Source: Rana temporaria (Eukaryota > Chordata > Amphibia > Anura > Ranidae). From it: a stretch of 64,000 nt of DNA. The translations under genes and the position numbers were made by a program. The notes below the pieces were generated by a model, which worked only from the letters and a program-made list of their open reading frames with translations, did not search any database and was not told the DNA's origin. Below, in pieces: positions 35,201 to 45,239 of the stretch (its first letter is position 1; each line of letters starts with the position of its first letter). The stretch spans positions 144,336,251-144,400,250 of the forward strand of contig NC_053499.1 of NCBI RefSeq assembly GCF_905171775.1, written 5' to 3'.

Positions 35201-38200
35201 AGGACGTCATAGGACCTCCAGCCAGGTGAAGTGGTTATTCCTTTTTTGCTTTAATGGCTGTCAAATGTTAATATAAAGGTCACACACTTCCAGGGTGACA
35301 ACGCTGCCTTTGTACGCATTGTTAGGTAGATTCACACACATTGGCTTAACTTTAGGGCGGCCTAGCCTGTTTAGGCTACACCGCCGTAAATTAGTTAGGC
35401 TAGTAGTGATTCACAATCTACTTACCTGCTAATCTACGGCGGCGTAGCCTAAAACGAGCGGGCGTAAGGGCGCCTAATTCAAATTGCTTGGAGGGGGGCG
35501 TGTTGTATGGAAATGAGGCTTGACCTCACGTTTTTTGACACTGCGCATGCGCCGGGCGACTACATTTCCCAGTGTGCATTGCGGCTAAGTACGCCGTACG
35601 GGCCTATTGATTTCGACGTGGACGTAAACGACGTAAATCCCGATTCGGACAACTTACGCAAACGACGTTAACATTTCGAATTTTGCGGCGGGAACGGCGG
35701 CCATACTTAACATTGTCTAGGCCACTAGAGCATAGCTCTAACTTTAGGCGGCCTATCCCTTACGGAAACGTGGCGTACGTTCGTGAATCGGCGTATCCCC
35801 TCATTTACATAATCTACGCCGGCCGCAATGGACGCGCCATCTAGCGGCCATCAGAAACATTGCAAGCTAAGATAGAACGGCTTGCGCCGTTCTATCTTAG
35901 CTTTGTTTAAGCGTATCTCTGTTTGAGCATACGCTTAAACAAACGCTGGCATAGATTCAGAGTTAGGTCGGCTTATCTGGAGATAAGCCGGCCTAACTCT
36001 CTGTGAATCTACCTATGTGTGTCACCCTTCTATGCATGTTCCTAATAAGAACTGCGAGTGGAGCCGATGAAGCACACAGCTTGCTGCGACACGTCCAGCT
36101 TTAGCAACAGACAGCAATCACAGCCAGCACAGGGATGTGCACAACATCTGTACATCCCGGAGCCACTAAGCACAGCAGCCCTGCATGGGGAATGGATTAA
36201 CTTCTTCAGACCCGGGCCATAGTAAAAAGACGGCTCTACAATGCTGGGAGGCCGTCTTTTTACGGCCTCAGGTCCTCCGGCCATTGGGGGGGGGGGGGGG
36301 GGGCACGCATGTGCTCGTCGCGTCACTGAGAAGCCGATGCACGTGCCTGTCGGCCGCGATGTCGGCCGGGTACCCGCGATCGGCAGTGACAAAGCCAGGG
36401 ACATGACAGAGCACAGAGATTCATGTCCTGTCAGGGAGAGGAGACCGATGCTGTGTCCCTTGTACATAGGGACACAGATCGGTCACCTCCCACAGTCAGT
36501 CCCCTCACAGTTAGAATCACTCCTAGGGAACACATTTAACCCCTTCCTCGCCCCCTAGTGTTAACCCCTTCCCTGCCAGTCACATTTATAAAAGTAATCA
36601 GTGCATATTTATAGCACTGTTCGCTGTATAAATGCAAATGTCCCAAAAATGTGTCAAAAAGTGTCAGATGTGTCCGCCATAATGTCGCAGTCCTGACAAA
36701 AATCACAGATCGCCGCTATTACTAGTGAAAAAAAAATGTCAGAATTCTACCCCCTATTTTGTAAACGCTATAACTTTTGCGCAAACCAATCACTATACGC
36801 TTATTGTGATTTATTCCCCCTCCCAAAATATGTAAAAGAATACGTATCGGCCTAAACTTTTTAAAATTGGGATATTTATTACAGTAAAAAAGTAAACAAT
36901 TGTGTTTTTTTCAAAATTGTCGCTCTTTTTTTGTTTATATCGCAAAAAATAAAAACCGCAGAGGTGATCAAATACCACCAAAAGAAAGCTCTATTTGTGG
37001 GGGAAAAAAAGACGCCAATTTTGTTTGGGAGCCACGTCGCACGACCGCGCAATTGTCAGTTAACGCAAACGCAGTGCCGAATCGCAAAAAGTGCTCTGGT
37101 CTTTGACCAGAAATATGGTCCGGGGCTTAAGTGGTTAAGTAGCTAAAAGTCAAAGCTTGTACAATGGTTTTATTATGATATATGTTTAGAAATTGATTCA
37201 TCCTAAAAGGACGTCAATTTTTTTTATGAGCTACGTCACATGACTGCGCAATTTTAATTTAAAGTGACGCAGTGCCGAAAGCTGAAATTTCGCCTGGGCA
37301 GGAAGGGGGTATATATGCCCCAGTGGTTAAAATGCCTAGTGTGCACCACACCCCATTATGAGGGTCCCGGTAATATGGCAGATTCCGGGTGCGGTGTAAG
37401 ACCTTTCCAGTGTCCATTGGCCACATAGCACGCCGATGTCTGTGCGGTTGGCCAACGAGTGTTATGGGGTCACAATGACTCTGGTATCGGGGAGGTGGCC
37501 CAATGTGGAGCTACACATAACACAACATGGCGGCTCACCTTCTGCACCTCTTGTCCTGTCACTACCTCTTTGTTGTCTGATGTCATCATGTGAACGGCGA
37601 CGGCGCCTTTCTCATCCACTGTTCCTCTCAGAATATCGACAATGAACAAAGCGTATTGCTCTATACTTATCTCCGTGGGGGCAGGAGAGGCCTTGCTTGC
37701 AGGGTTCTGGCTCTGTATACCATGGAAGATCCGATTAGACATGGCGCTGGGCAGGGAGTTCCCGATGGAATCCTGGGAAAAAACAGGGAGGTGTCTGGAT
37801 TTAGACGATGATGGGATATTTCAGATCAGAGGCTCCCTCTCTGCAGGAAAATATCATACAACCTGGAAACTCCCATCCCTACAGATGTGAATCTCCCCTT
37901 CAGCCACTAGATGGTGCTGTACATGTAGATAATGGCCCGGATTCAAGAAGCAATTGCGCCTGTGTAACCATAGTTACACAGCGCAATTGCTTACTTGCCC
38001 CGGCGTAACGAATGCTCCTGATTCAGGAACCTCGTTACGCCGACTGCAGCCTAAGATATGCGCGGCATAAGGCTCTTATGCCCGCATATCTTAGGCTGCA
38101 TTCTTGCGATGGCCGCTAGCTGGCGTTCCCGTTGTGCTCAGCGTATAGTATGCAAATTGCATACCAACGCCGATTCACAACGTTACGCGAGCCCTGCGTA

Positions 38201-39399
38201 CGCAGTTTCCGTCGTTTCCGTACGGCGTCTTTCGCGTAAGGCTGCCCCTGCTATTGGCAGGGGCAGCCAATGTTACGTATACCCGTCGTTCCCGCGTCGC
38301 GAAATTTCAAATTTACGTAGTTTGCGGAAGTGATTCGTGAATGGCGCTGGACGCCATTCACGTTCACTTTGAAGCAAATGACGTCCTTGCGACGTCATTT
38401 GCCGCAATGCACGTCGGGAAAGTTTCCCGACGGAGCATGCGCTCTACGATCGGCGCGGGAACGCGCCTAATTTAAATGATTCCCGCCCCCTACGGGATCA
38501 TTTAAATTGCGCGCGCTTACGCCGGGCATTTTGCCGGCGCGCCCACGATATTTACGGAGCTACTGCTCCGTGAATCAAGGGCAGCGCAGTAAATTTGCGG
38601 GGGCGCAGGGCAAAAACTTTGCCCTGCGCCTCCGCAAAAAAAGCGCAAATGTACCTAAATCTACCCCATTAATTTCCCTGAGGGGGGGGGGGGGTTCAGC
38701 TCTCCCAACACAAAAAAAAAAAAAACATTGCCCCCTGCTAGGTCCAAACCCCTCTACCAACACAAAATGTTCACTCCCAACTAGGCCCACATACCCCCTT
38801 CTAACACCAACCTTCACCCCCTCCCAAACAAAAAGATCACTCCCCCCCAGGCCCAAAATCCCCCCTCCCCCCCTCAACATGTAAAACATGGTGTAGCAGC
38901 TTTGCAGTGAAAGGGGGAGCATACAGCAACTTCAGGTACCATTCTTAGGTGGAGGTGGGATAGGCTTCCGTGAATAAGTGAGCTTTCAGGGATCGTCTAA
39001 AGACGGTCAGGGAAAAGCTGATCAAACATACTGGGGTAGGGAGTTCCAGAGCATAGGAGAGGCTCTGGAGAAGTCCCGGAGACCAGCATTGGCAGAGGGA
39101 AAGAGAGGGGGGTGTAGGAAGAACCTGGAAGGTGCATTGTGGGGAGAGGAGAAGTCCAGAGGAACATTACACATTATTTTCATTTAGCGGAGTTACCCCA
39201 CAAGGTCCAGGAGATGAGAGCTGATTGCTCCGCCCCCCCCCCATGGGAGACCTACCTGGAAAGCAGCCAATCCCAGGCCCTTCTTGGAGGAGTTCTTTGC
39301 TTGGCATAGATTTTCAAAACTGCTCTCAATTTCAAGCTGGTCAGCAGGGGGGATCTGCGCCAGGCGCTTCTGGAAGACGCTACTTTCTGTGTTCCCCAT
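26158..39399 (-). CDS. MEAK7: MEAK7 (TLDC1), TLDc-domain mTOR-associated protein (7 coding exons)
   Basis: Exons in transcript order: 39256-39399, 37539-37772, 33990-34134, 33458-33898, 30675-30793, 30007-30186, 26158-26274. They join in frame to 1380 nt (459 aa; human about 456). MEAK7 is a lysosome-associated protein that supports mTOR signalling toward S6K2. Seen: an MGN start, giving the N-myristoylation glycine known for this family; an EF-hand-like/helical N-terminal half; and a TLDc domain about 260-421 with HGESF, FGGFAS, TGYNDHYMYLN, GGQHDYFGLW and CTTYNSPQLS. The C-terminus ends LEMTGRARQSEGLR plus an acidic tail, as in vertebrate MEAK7. The gene converges with MLKL (stops about 6.3 kb apart). 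Introns carry a Tc1 copy, MITEs and a 30-bp minisatellite. No disabling change was seen. Confidence 0.95.
26320..27130 (+). repeat. Degenerate GCAGTTAGGCACCTCATGGA repeat, interrupted
   Basis: Units of TTAGGCA, CCTAATGGCATAGCTAGGYG and CCCATGGACA occur at 26360-26533 and 26995-27130. A ~460-bp block between them is bounded by TGCCTCATGGATG on both sides (about 26513 and 27001). This may be a target duplication or the repeat itself. Confidence 0.6.
27394..28230 (+). mobile_element. 5'-truncated retroelement with poly(A), 15-bp TSD
   Basis: Flanked by 15-bp direct repeats AAACGTGTCAAAGCT (27379-27393 and 28231-28245). Ends TTCAATAAAC followed by an A-rich tail, the signature of LINE-type retrotransposition. 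A DNA MITE (27461-27934) is nested inside. Located in MEAK7 intron 6. Confidence 0.85.
27461..27934. mobile_element. GTACACACG foldback MITE nested in retroelement
   Basis: Starts GGCCGTACACACGACCGAAC, ends GTCTGTACGCGGCCT, with the hairpin GAAACTGGTCCGTGGACCAG near the left end. Confidence 0.82.
28246..30006. other. MEAK7 intron 6 remainder, no gene recognised
   Basis: Includes an inverted pair around GGCAGGCTGGTTGTACAC / GTCTACAACCAGCCTGCC (29490-29545) after a poly-G run. The 28286-28510 ORF shows a hydrophobic start but no recognised family. Confidence 0.4.
30007..30186 (-). CDS. MEAK7: MEAK7 coding exon 6: end of TLDc
   Basis: Codons 362-421, phase 0. Encodes GMGGQHDYFGLWIDSNFGKG, then CTTYNSPQLSGKEDFAID and MEVWALGE, the diagnostic end of the TLDc fold. 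Acceptor TTTCCGGCAG, donor GTAGGA. Confidence 0.96.
30675..30793 (-). CDS. MEAK7: MEAK7 coding exon 5: TLDc core
   Basis: Codons 322-361. Encodes GDSRCFLFTVSPNLNIY then TGYNDHYMYLNHGQQ, nearly identical to mammalian MEAK7. Acceptor CCCCCAATAG, donor GTGAGT. Confidence 0.95.
31160..31750 (+). repeat. Minisatellite, 30-bp unit x ~20, MEAK7 intron 4
   Basis: Unit GTTATGGCTCTGGTCGCCTA plus TCCTGGCTCA. It decays into a looser GGCACTGGTCCC repeat (31751-32270) that resumes at 33295-33450 beyond the Tc1 insertion. Confidence 0.96.
32270..33297 (-). mobile_element. Tc1/mariner element, 3' truncated, inactive
   Basis: Right terminus at 33240-33297 (minus strand CAGTGCCTTGAAAACATTTT..). Transposase remnants on the minus strand include WSDEAKIKL, GGGSIILWDAF and GTLEELQRSTAQVGESVHRT (Tc1-type). 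The frame is broken and the sequence stops before the third catalytic acid. It interrupts a GGCACTGGTCCC tandem repeat. Confidence 0.88.
32300..32950 (-). pseudogene. Tc1-type transposase pseudogene
   Basis: Two open pieces (32512-32222 and 32679-32491, minus) plus an N-terminal helix-turn-helix remnant near 32700-32900. DE residues are partly recognisable, but frameshifts and truncation make it inactive. Confidence 0.85.
33458..33898 (-). CDS. MEAK7: MEAK7 coding exon 4: linker and start of TLDc
   Basis: Codons 175-321 plus one nucleotide, the longest exon. It holds ITDWLYKTPMVSMFLRIVV and, from about residue 260, the first TLDc strands (LPSEMQQRWRLLFS, HGESFSKLCG, IFGGFASQSWEVKPQFKG). Acceptor GTGTTCCAG, donor GTGAGG. 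Reading past the donor gives a long open frame, but that part is intron. Confidence 0.95.
33990..34134 (-). CDS. MEAK7: MEAK7 coding exon 3
   Basis: Codons 127-174 plus one nucleotide. Starts FLEDLIWAVVYVLQREN and ends LTLAAQLLSPLHSA. Acceptor TTTCCCCAG, donor GTATGT. Confidence 0.92.
34610..35290. other. MEAK7 intron 2, repeat-derived, no gene
   Basis: Contains a C-run, CATCACAAGGGATGGACAAC facing ATCCATTGTGATAGCA (34788-34825), and TAACCACTTCACTCCCAGG facing CCAGGTGAAGTGGTTAT (35184-35238). These are hairpin remnants of DNA elements. Confidence 0.5.
35333..36014. mobile_element. Foldback MITE with TAGGTAGATTCACA ends, MEAK7 intron 2
   Basis: Perfect 14-bp ends TAGGTAGATTCACA / TGTGAATCTACCTA. 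Interior shares CCTTACGGAAACG and CGTGAATCGGCGTA blocks with the GGCCCGGATT family. A solo end of this type lies at 48661-48698. Confidence 0.88.
36201..37134. mobile_element. TTAA-flanked (piggyBac-like) non-autonomous element
   Basis: TTAA at 36197-36200 and 37135-37138. The right end GTCCGGGGCTTAAGTGG is loosely inverted to the left CTTCTTCAGACCCGGGCC. Interior has a hairpin around AAAGACGGCTCTACAATGCTGGGAGGCCGTCTTTTT and a G-run. piggyBac origin is inferred from TTAA. Confidence 0.65.
37539..37772 (-). CDS. MEAK7: MEAK7 coding exon 2
   Basis: Codons 49-126, phase 0 at both ends. Encodes DSIGNSLPSAMSNRIFHGI through to GQEVQK, matching the helical N-terminal half of MEAK7. Acceptor TTTTTTCCCAG, donor GTGAGC. 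Confidence 0.92.
37934..38667. mobile_element. GGCCCGGATTCAAG foldback MITE, recent subfamily
   Basis: Near-identical to 44399-45106, and in reverse to 54279-55012. Landmarks: GCGCAATTGCTTACTTG, GGAAAGTTTCCCGACGGAGC, AATTTAAATGATTCCCGCC, GCATTTTGCCGG. Lies in MEAK7 intron 1. Confidence 0.88.
39256..39399 (-). CDS. MEAK7: MEAK7 coding exon 1
   Basis: Codons 1-48, starting MGNTESSVFQKRLAQ with a myristoylation-type MGNxxS/T start. Donor GTAGG at 39255-39251. TTTTGCAG lies just upstream of the ATG on the coding strand (exon edge about 39408), implying an intron in the 5' UTR. Confidence 0.92.
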
Positions 39400-39439
39400 C
39401 GCCGGTCACTGCAAAAGACCACCCACTAAAAAAAAATAT

Positions 39440-40434
39440 ATATATATTCAAATGAGAGGAGCATGGGTGGAATATACCAACAGAGAGGAACTATAGGGGG
39501 AGGAGGAGCATGGGATAAACCAACAGAAAGGATATATAGGCGAGAGAGGAGCATAGAATATACCAACAGACAGGATATATAAGGGAGGGGGGGAACACGG
39601 AATTTACCAACAGACAGAATATATAGGGGAGGGTGGAGCATAGAATACACCAACAGACAGGTTATATAGGGGAGGGAGGAGCATGGAATACACCAACAGA
39701 CAGGTTATATAGGGGAGGGAGGAGCATGGAATACACCAACAGACAGGTTATATAGGGGAGGGAAGAGCATGGAATACACCAACAGACAGGTTATATAGGG
39801 GAGGGAAGAGCATGGAATACACCAACAGACAGGTTATATAGGGGAGGGAGGAGCATGGAATACACCAACAGACAGGTTATATAGGGGAGGGAGGAGCATG
39901 GAATACACCAACAGACAGAATATATAGGGGAGGGTGGAGCATGGAATACACCAACAGACAGGTTATATAGGGGAGGGAGGAGCATGGAATACACCAACAG
40001 ACAGGTTATATAGGGGAGGGAGGAGCATGGAATACACCAACAGACAGAATATATAGGGGAGGGTGGAGCATGGAATACACCAACAGACAGGTTATATAGG
40101 GGAGGGAGGAGCATGGAATACACCAACAGACAGGTTATATAGGGGAGGGAGGAGCATGGAATACACCAACAGACAGGTTATATAGGGGAGGGAGGAGCAT
40201 GGAATACACCAACAGACAGGTTATATAGGGGAGGGAGGAGCATGGAATACACCAACAGACAGGTTATATAGGGGAGGGAGGAGCATGGAATACACCAACA
40301 GACAGGTTATATAGGGGAGGGAGGAGCATGGAATACACCAACAGACAGGTTATATAGGGGAGGGAGGAGCATGGAATACACCAACAGACAGGTTATATAG
40401 GGGAGGGAGGAGCATGGAATACACCAACAGACAG
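39440..40434 (+). repeat. Minisatellite, 43-bp unit x ~23, upstream of MEAK7 exon 1
   Basis: Unit GGTTATATAGGGGAGGGAGG plus AGCATGGAATACACCAACAGACA. Homogeneous at the right side, degenerate at the left. A diverged unit resumes at 41400-41460 after the MITE. Confidence 0.96.
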
Positions 40435-40435
40435 A

Positions 40436-41177
40436 TGCCTGGATTCACAAAGCACTTACGCCGACGTATCTCCAGATACACCGCGTAAGTGCAAATATGC
40501 GCCGTCGTATCTGTGCGCCTGACTCAGAAACTAAGATACGCCTGAAAATAGGCTTCATCCGACCGACGTAACTTGCCTACGCCGGGGTAGAGTGGGCGCA
40601 TATTCAAGCTGGACGTATTTGGCGCTCCCTACGCCGGGGTAGAGTGGGCGCATATTTACGCTGGACGTATTTGGCGCTCCCATCGATTTTCTATTCACAT
40701 ATGCAAATGAGGGGGATACGCCGATTCGCGAACGTCCGTCCGACGCAGTGCGCGTAAAGTCATACGTCCGGCGTAAAGTTATGCCCCATAAAGGAGGTGT
40801 AACTCAGCAGCATCCATGCAAAGGGAACACAAGTCGTCGTATTTTACGTTGGACGTGAATAGGGCTGGGCGTAGGTTACGTTCACGCCGTAGGCAGTGAT
40901 CCGGCGTTTCTTAGGGAGTAGTTCCGACGTGATTCTGAGCATGCGCACTGGGATGCGTCCACGGGGCGGTGCATGCGCCGTTCGTTATACATATCTGTCT
41001 GGCGCTCGGCCCATCATTTGCATGGGGTCACGCCTCATTTGCATGGCTCACCCCCACTTCCACCTACGCCGGCTTACGCCTAGGAAACCCAGCGCAGTTT
41101 TGGCAGCACTGGCTTCGTGAATTCAGTGGATGCCTCTATGCGCTGCGTCGGCGTACCGTAAAGGAGATACGCTACTG
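40436..41177. mobile_element. Foldback MITE inserted in the 43-bp array
   Basis: Starts TGCCTGGATTCACAAAGCAC. Interior matches the inverse of 22260-23009 (CATCATTTGCATGGGGTCAC, CGCTGCGTCGGCGTA). It has a local duplication of CTACGCCGGGGTAGAGTGGG (40580, 40631). The right end is eroded. Confidence 0.75.
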
Positions 41178-41711
41178 AGCTGACAGGGAGGGAGGGAGGG
41201 GGAGAGAAGACAGGAACCTTTTTACATTTGTTTTATTGATGTGGGAATATTTTTTTTAGATTATTGAACATAAATAAATAATGCATTTTTTTGTAGCCAA
41301 AATTAATAATCGGACTTGGTCTTATTTTCGGGGAAACGCAGTGCTGAGAGACGGGATACACGGAGGAGGAGGAGGGAGAATGAAATAATAAAACACATAT
41401 GGGAAGGGGGGACCCAGGATATACCAACAGACACAATATACGGGGGGGGGGGGGGGGGAGCAGGATATGTGCAGTACATACAGATCAGGATGTAGCGGGG
41501 AGAGAAGTGGTGACCACCATAGGAAGCTTGGTGTGTGTACACGGGGAGTGCGGTCACTGGATATCTATCCCCTCCCCCTCTCATCAATACTCTGCACAGA
41601 AATTCCATGACGAGATCGGATATTGATCTGCAGAGGAGGAAATCAGGACACTCAGATGATTGGATGGAGAGACAATCCCGGAACTCCACCCCTCACCGAT
41701 CACCAGGACTG

Positions 41712-41990
41712 TGAGGGACAGTGCGGTCTCCCCCGTCAGTGACAGGACAGTGCGGTCTCCTCCGTCAGTGACAGGACAGTGCGGTCTCCCCCGTCAGTGA
41801 CAGGACAGTGCGGTCTCCCCCGTCAGTGACAGGACAGTGCGGTCTCCCCCGTCAGTGACAGGACAGTGCGGTCTCCCCCGTCAGTGACAGGACAGTGCGG
41901 TCTCCCCCGTCAGTGACAGGACAGTGCGGTCTCCCCCGTCAGTGACAGGACAGTGCGGTCTCCCCCGTCAGTGACAGGACAGTGCGGTCT
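41712..41990 (+). repeat. Minisatellite, 29-bp unit x ~9.5
   Basis: Unit TCAGTGACAGGACAGTGCGG plus TCTCCCCCG; only the first units show a variant base. Confidence 0.96.
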
Positions 41991-42179
41991 ATGACAGGGA
42001 AGCTGGCACTTTATGTGCGGTGTACAGTGTCACCTCCATCCCACAGAGAGTGTTTATAGATAATAGTGACTCTCCTCTCCACTGTTACCTGTAAACAGGC
42101 CGAGTGTTCAGGGAGGGGCTGTGTTATGGGTGATGGGGGGGGGGGGGTCTACATCATCACTTTATTCTAATGGGGGGGG

Positions 42180-43635
42180 GGGGGACTCTGGTGACCGCAC
42201 TCCCCTCTCTCTCTAGTGACCACACTCCCCTCTCTCTCTCTCTCTCTAGTGACCACACACTCTCTCTCTCTCTCTCTCTCAGGTGACCGCACTCCCCCCC
42301 TCTCTCTCAGGTGACCGCACTCCCCCCCTCTCTCTCTCAGGTGACCGCACTCCCCCCCCTCTCTCTCAGGTGACCGCACTCCCCCCCCTCTCTCTCAGGT
42401 GACCGCACTCCCCCCCCTCTCTCTCAGGTGACCACACTCCCCTCTCTCTCTCTCTCAGGTGACCGCACTCCCCTCTCTCTCAGGTGACCGCACCCCCTCT
42501 CTCTCTCTCAGGTGACCGCACTCCCCCCTCTCTCTCTCCCCCCTCTCTCTCTCTCCCTTCTATCTCCCTCTCTCTTCTCTCTCTCTCTCTCCCCCCCTCT
42601 CTCTTCTCTCTCTCTCCCCCTTCTCTCTCTCCCTTCTCTCTCCCTCTCTCTTCTCTCTCTCTCTCTCCCCCCTTATCTCTCTCTCCCTCTCTCTCTCTCT
42701 CTCCCTTCTCTCTCCCTCTCTCTCCCCCCCTCTCTCTTCTCTCTCTCTCCCCCCTCTCTCTTCTCTCTCCCCCCCTCTCTCTTCTCTCTCTCTCCCCCTT
42801 CTCTCTCTCTCTCTCCCCCTTCTCTCTCTCTCTCCCCCTTTCCCTTCTCTCCCTTCTCTCTCTCTCTCTCTCCCCCTTCTCTCTCTCTCTCTCTCTCCCC
42901 CCTCTCTCTTCTCTCTCCCTCCCCCTTCTCTCTCCCTCTCTCTCTCTCCCTCCCCCTTCTCTCTCCCTCTCTCTCTCTCCCTTCTCTCTCTCCCTCCCCC
43001 TTCTCTCTCCCTCTCTCTCTCTCTCCCCTCTCTCTCTCCCCCTTCTCTCCCCCTTCTCTCTCTCTCTCCCTTCTCTCTCTCTCTCCCTTCTCTCTCTCTC
43101 TCCCTTCTCTCTCTCCCTTCTCTCTCTCCCCCTCTCCCTTCTCTCTCTCTCTTCTCTCTCTCTCTCCCTTCTCTCTCTCCCTTCCTTCTCTCTCTCCCTT
43201 ATCTCTCTCTCTCCCCCTCTCCCTTCTCTCTCTCTCTCCCTTCTCTCTCTCCCTTCCTTCTCTCTCTCCCTTATCTCTCTCTCTCCCCCTCTCCCTTCTC
43301 TCTCTCTCTCCCTTATCTCTCTCTCTCCCCCTCTCCCTTCTCTCTCTCTCTCCCTTATCTCTCTCTCTCCCCCTCTCCCTTCTCTCTCTCTCTCCCTTAT
43401 CTCTCTCTCTCCCCCTCTCCCTTCTCTCTCTCTCTCCCTTATCTCTCTCTCTCTCTCCCTTTTCTCTCTCCCTTCTCTCTCTCCCCCTCCTCTCTCTCTC
43501 TCCCTTCTCTCTCTCCCTTCTCTCTCTCCCTTCTCTCTCTCTCCCCCTCCTCTCTCTCTCTCCCTTCTCTCTCTCCCTTCTCTCTCTCTCCCCCTCCTCT
43601 CTCTCTCTCCCTTCTCTCTCTCCCTTCTCTCTCTC

Positions 43636-43685
<50 letters not shown>

Positions 43686-43980
43686 TCTCTCTCTCTCCCT
43701 CTCTCCCCCTTCTCTCTCTCTCTCCCTTCTCTCTCTCTCTCTCCCTTCTCTCTCTCTCCCTCTCTCCCCCTTCTCTCTCTCTCTCCCTTCTCTCTCTCCC
43801 TTCTCTCTCTCTCTCCCTTCTCTCTCTCCCCCTCCTCTCTCTCTCTCCCTTCTCTCTTCCTTCTCTCTCTCCCTCTCTCTCCCCCTTCTCTCTCTCTCTC
43901 CCTTCTCTCTCTCTCTCCCTTCTCTCAGGTGACTGCACTCCCCTCTCTCTCAGGTGACCGCACTCCCCTCTCTCTCAGGT
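42180..43980 (+). repeat. Polypyrimidine CT-rich tract, ~1.8 kb
   Basis: CTCTCTCCC-type repeats almost free of purines from 42500 to 43925, edged on both sides by CAGGTGACCGCACTCCCC units. Long open frames on both strands are compositional artefacts. It lies in the presumed MEAK7 5' intron. Confidence 0.98.
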
Positions 43981-44016
43981 GACCGCATCTATCTATCGCA
44001 CTTCTCCTGTTCTCAC

Positions 44017-44110
44017 CTCTTTCTATGGGCTTCTCTCTTCCAGTGACACCACAAGCCCCGCCCCCAATCCAGGGATTCTGAGGCGATTGCTTCATCCACC
44101 AATCAGATCA
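44017..44110 (-). promoter_or_regulatory. Putative MEAK7 promoter and non-coding first exon
   Basis: The MEAK7 ATG exon has a splice acceptor just upstream, so a leader exon is expected at higher coordinates. This segment has a CCAAT box (ACCAATCAG, about 44097-44105), a GC box (CCCCGCCCCC, about 44055-44064), and on the minus strand a good donor (AAAGAG|GTGAGA, exon edge about 44017). GC boxes recur at 44270-44320. Spacing fits a CpG-type start near 44040-44060. A promoter facing the other way is equally possible. Confidence 0.33.
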
Positions 44111-44398
44111 CACAGCTGGGCGGAGTTAATGGCCGGGCGGAACGTTCTCCCTCCTCCTCCATATTGGAGACTGGAAAATAGCAAGACCCCGCCTCCTTTC
44201 TGACATCACTTCCACCGGATGACAGAACCATGCCAGGGTTCAACTTTCTGCCAGGTTCAACATTTTGAACCCGGGGGCGGGGCTGGGCGGCACTGATCCA
44301 GCCCAGCCCCGCCCCTCGGACTGTGTGGAAACGACAGCTCATATCAGACGTCTCTCCCTTCTATCCCAGTCTGTGGAGTTTCTTCATGAAAAGACTCT

Positions 44399-45106
44399 GG
44401 CCCGGATTCAGAGTGCAATTGCGCCTGCGTAACCATAGTTACGCAGCGCAATTGCTTACTTGCGCCGGCGTAACGAATGCTCCTGATTCAGGAACCTCGT
44501 TACGCCGACTGCAGCCTAAGATATGCGCGGCATAAGGCTTTTATGCCCGCATATCTTAGGCTGCATTCTTGCGGTGGCCGCTAGGTGGCGTTCCCGTTGT
44601 GCTCAGCGTATAGTATGCAAATTGCATACTAACGCCGATTCACAACGTTACGCGAGCCCTGCGTGCGCAGTGTATGTCGTTTGCGTACGGCGGTTTTCGC
44701 GTAAGGCTGCTCCTGCTATTAGCAGGGGCAGCCAATGTTACGTATACCCGTCGTTCCCGTGTCGCGAAATTTGAGCTTTACGTAGTTTGCGTAAGTGAAT
44801 CGTGAATAGCGCTGGACGCCATTCACGTTCACTTTGAAGCAAATGACGTCCTTGCGACGTCATTTGCCGCAATGCACGTCGGGAAAGTTTCCCGACGGAG
44901 CATGCGCTCTACGATCGGCGCGGGAACGCGCCTAATTTAAATGATTCCTGCCCCCTACGGGATCATTTAAATTGCGCGCGCTTACGCCGGGCATTTTGCC
45001 GGAGCGCCCACGCAATTTACGGAGCTACTGCTCCGTGAATCAAGGGCAGCGCAGTAAATTTGCGGGGGCGCAGGGCAAAAACCGTGAAGGTACCTGAATC
45101 TGCCCC
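44399..45106. mobile_element. GGCCCGGATTCAGAG foldback MITE, recent subfamily
   Basis: Sister of 37934-38667 with the same block order and few differences. Ends GGCCCGGATTCAG and CTGAATCTGCCCC. Confidence 0.88.
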
Positions 45107-45239
45107 TCTGATCGTTACTACAGACCGGCGTCCTCCATCATCAGGACTTGAAAGGAGACTCCACCCACAATGATTGTCTTTAGTTATGGGTGGAGGGGGA
45201 GATCTTTATATCTGGCACTGATGAGGATCCTGACCGATC

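Noticed and set aside
42484..43957. 480-residue Ser/Leu/Pro ORFs and their Arg/Glu antisense
   Set aside because: Pure CT composition lacks stop codons; no protein family, no plausible start context or splice sites.
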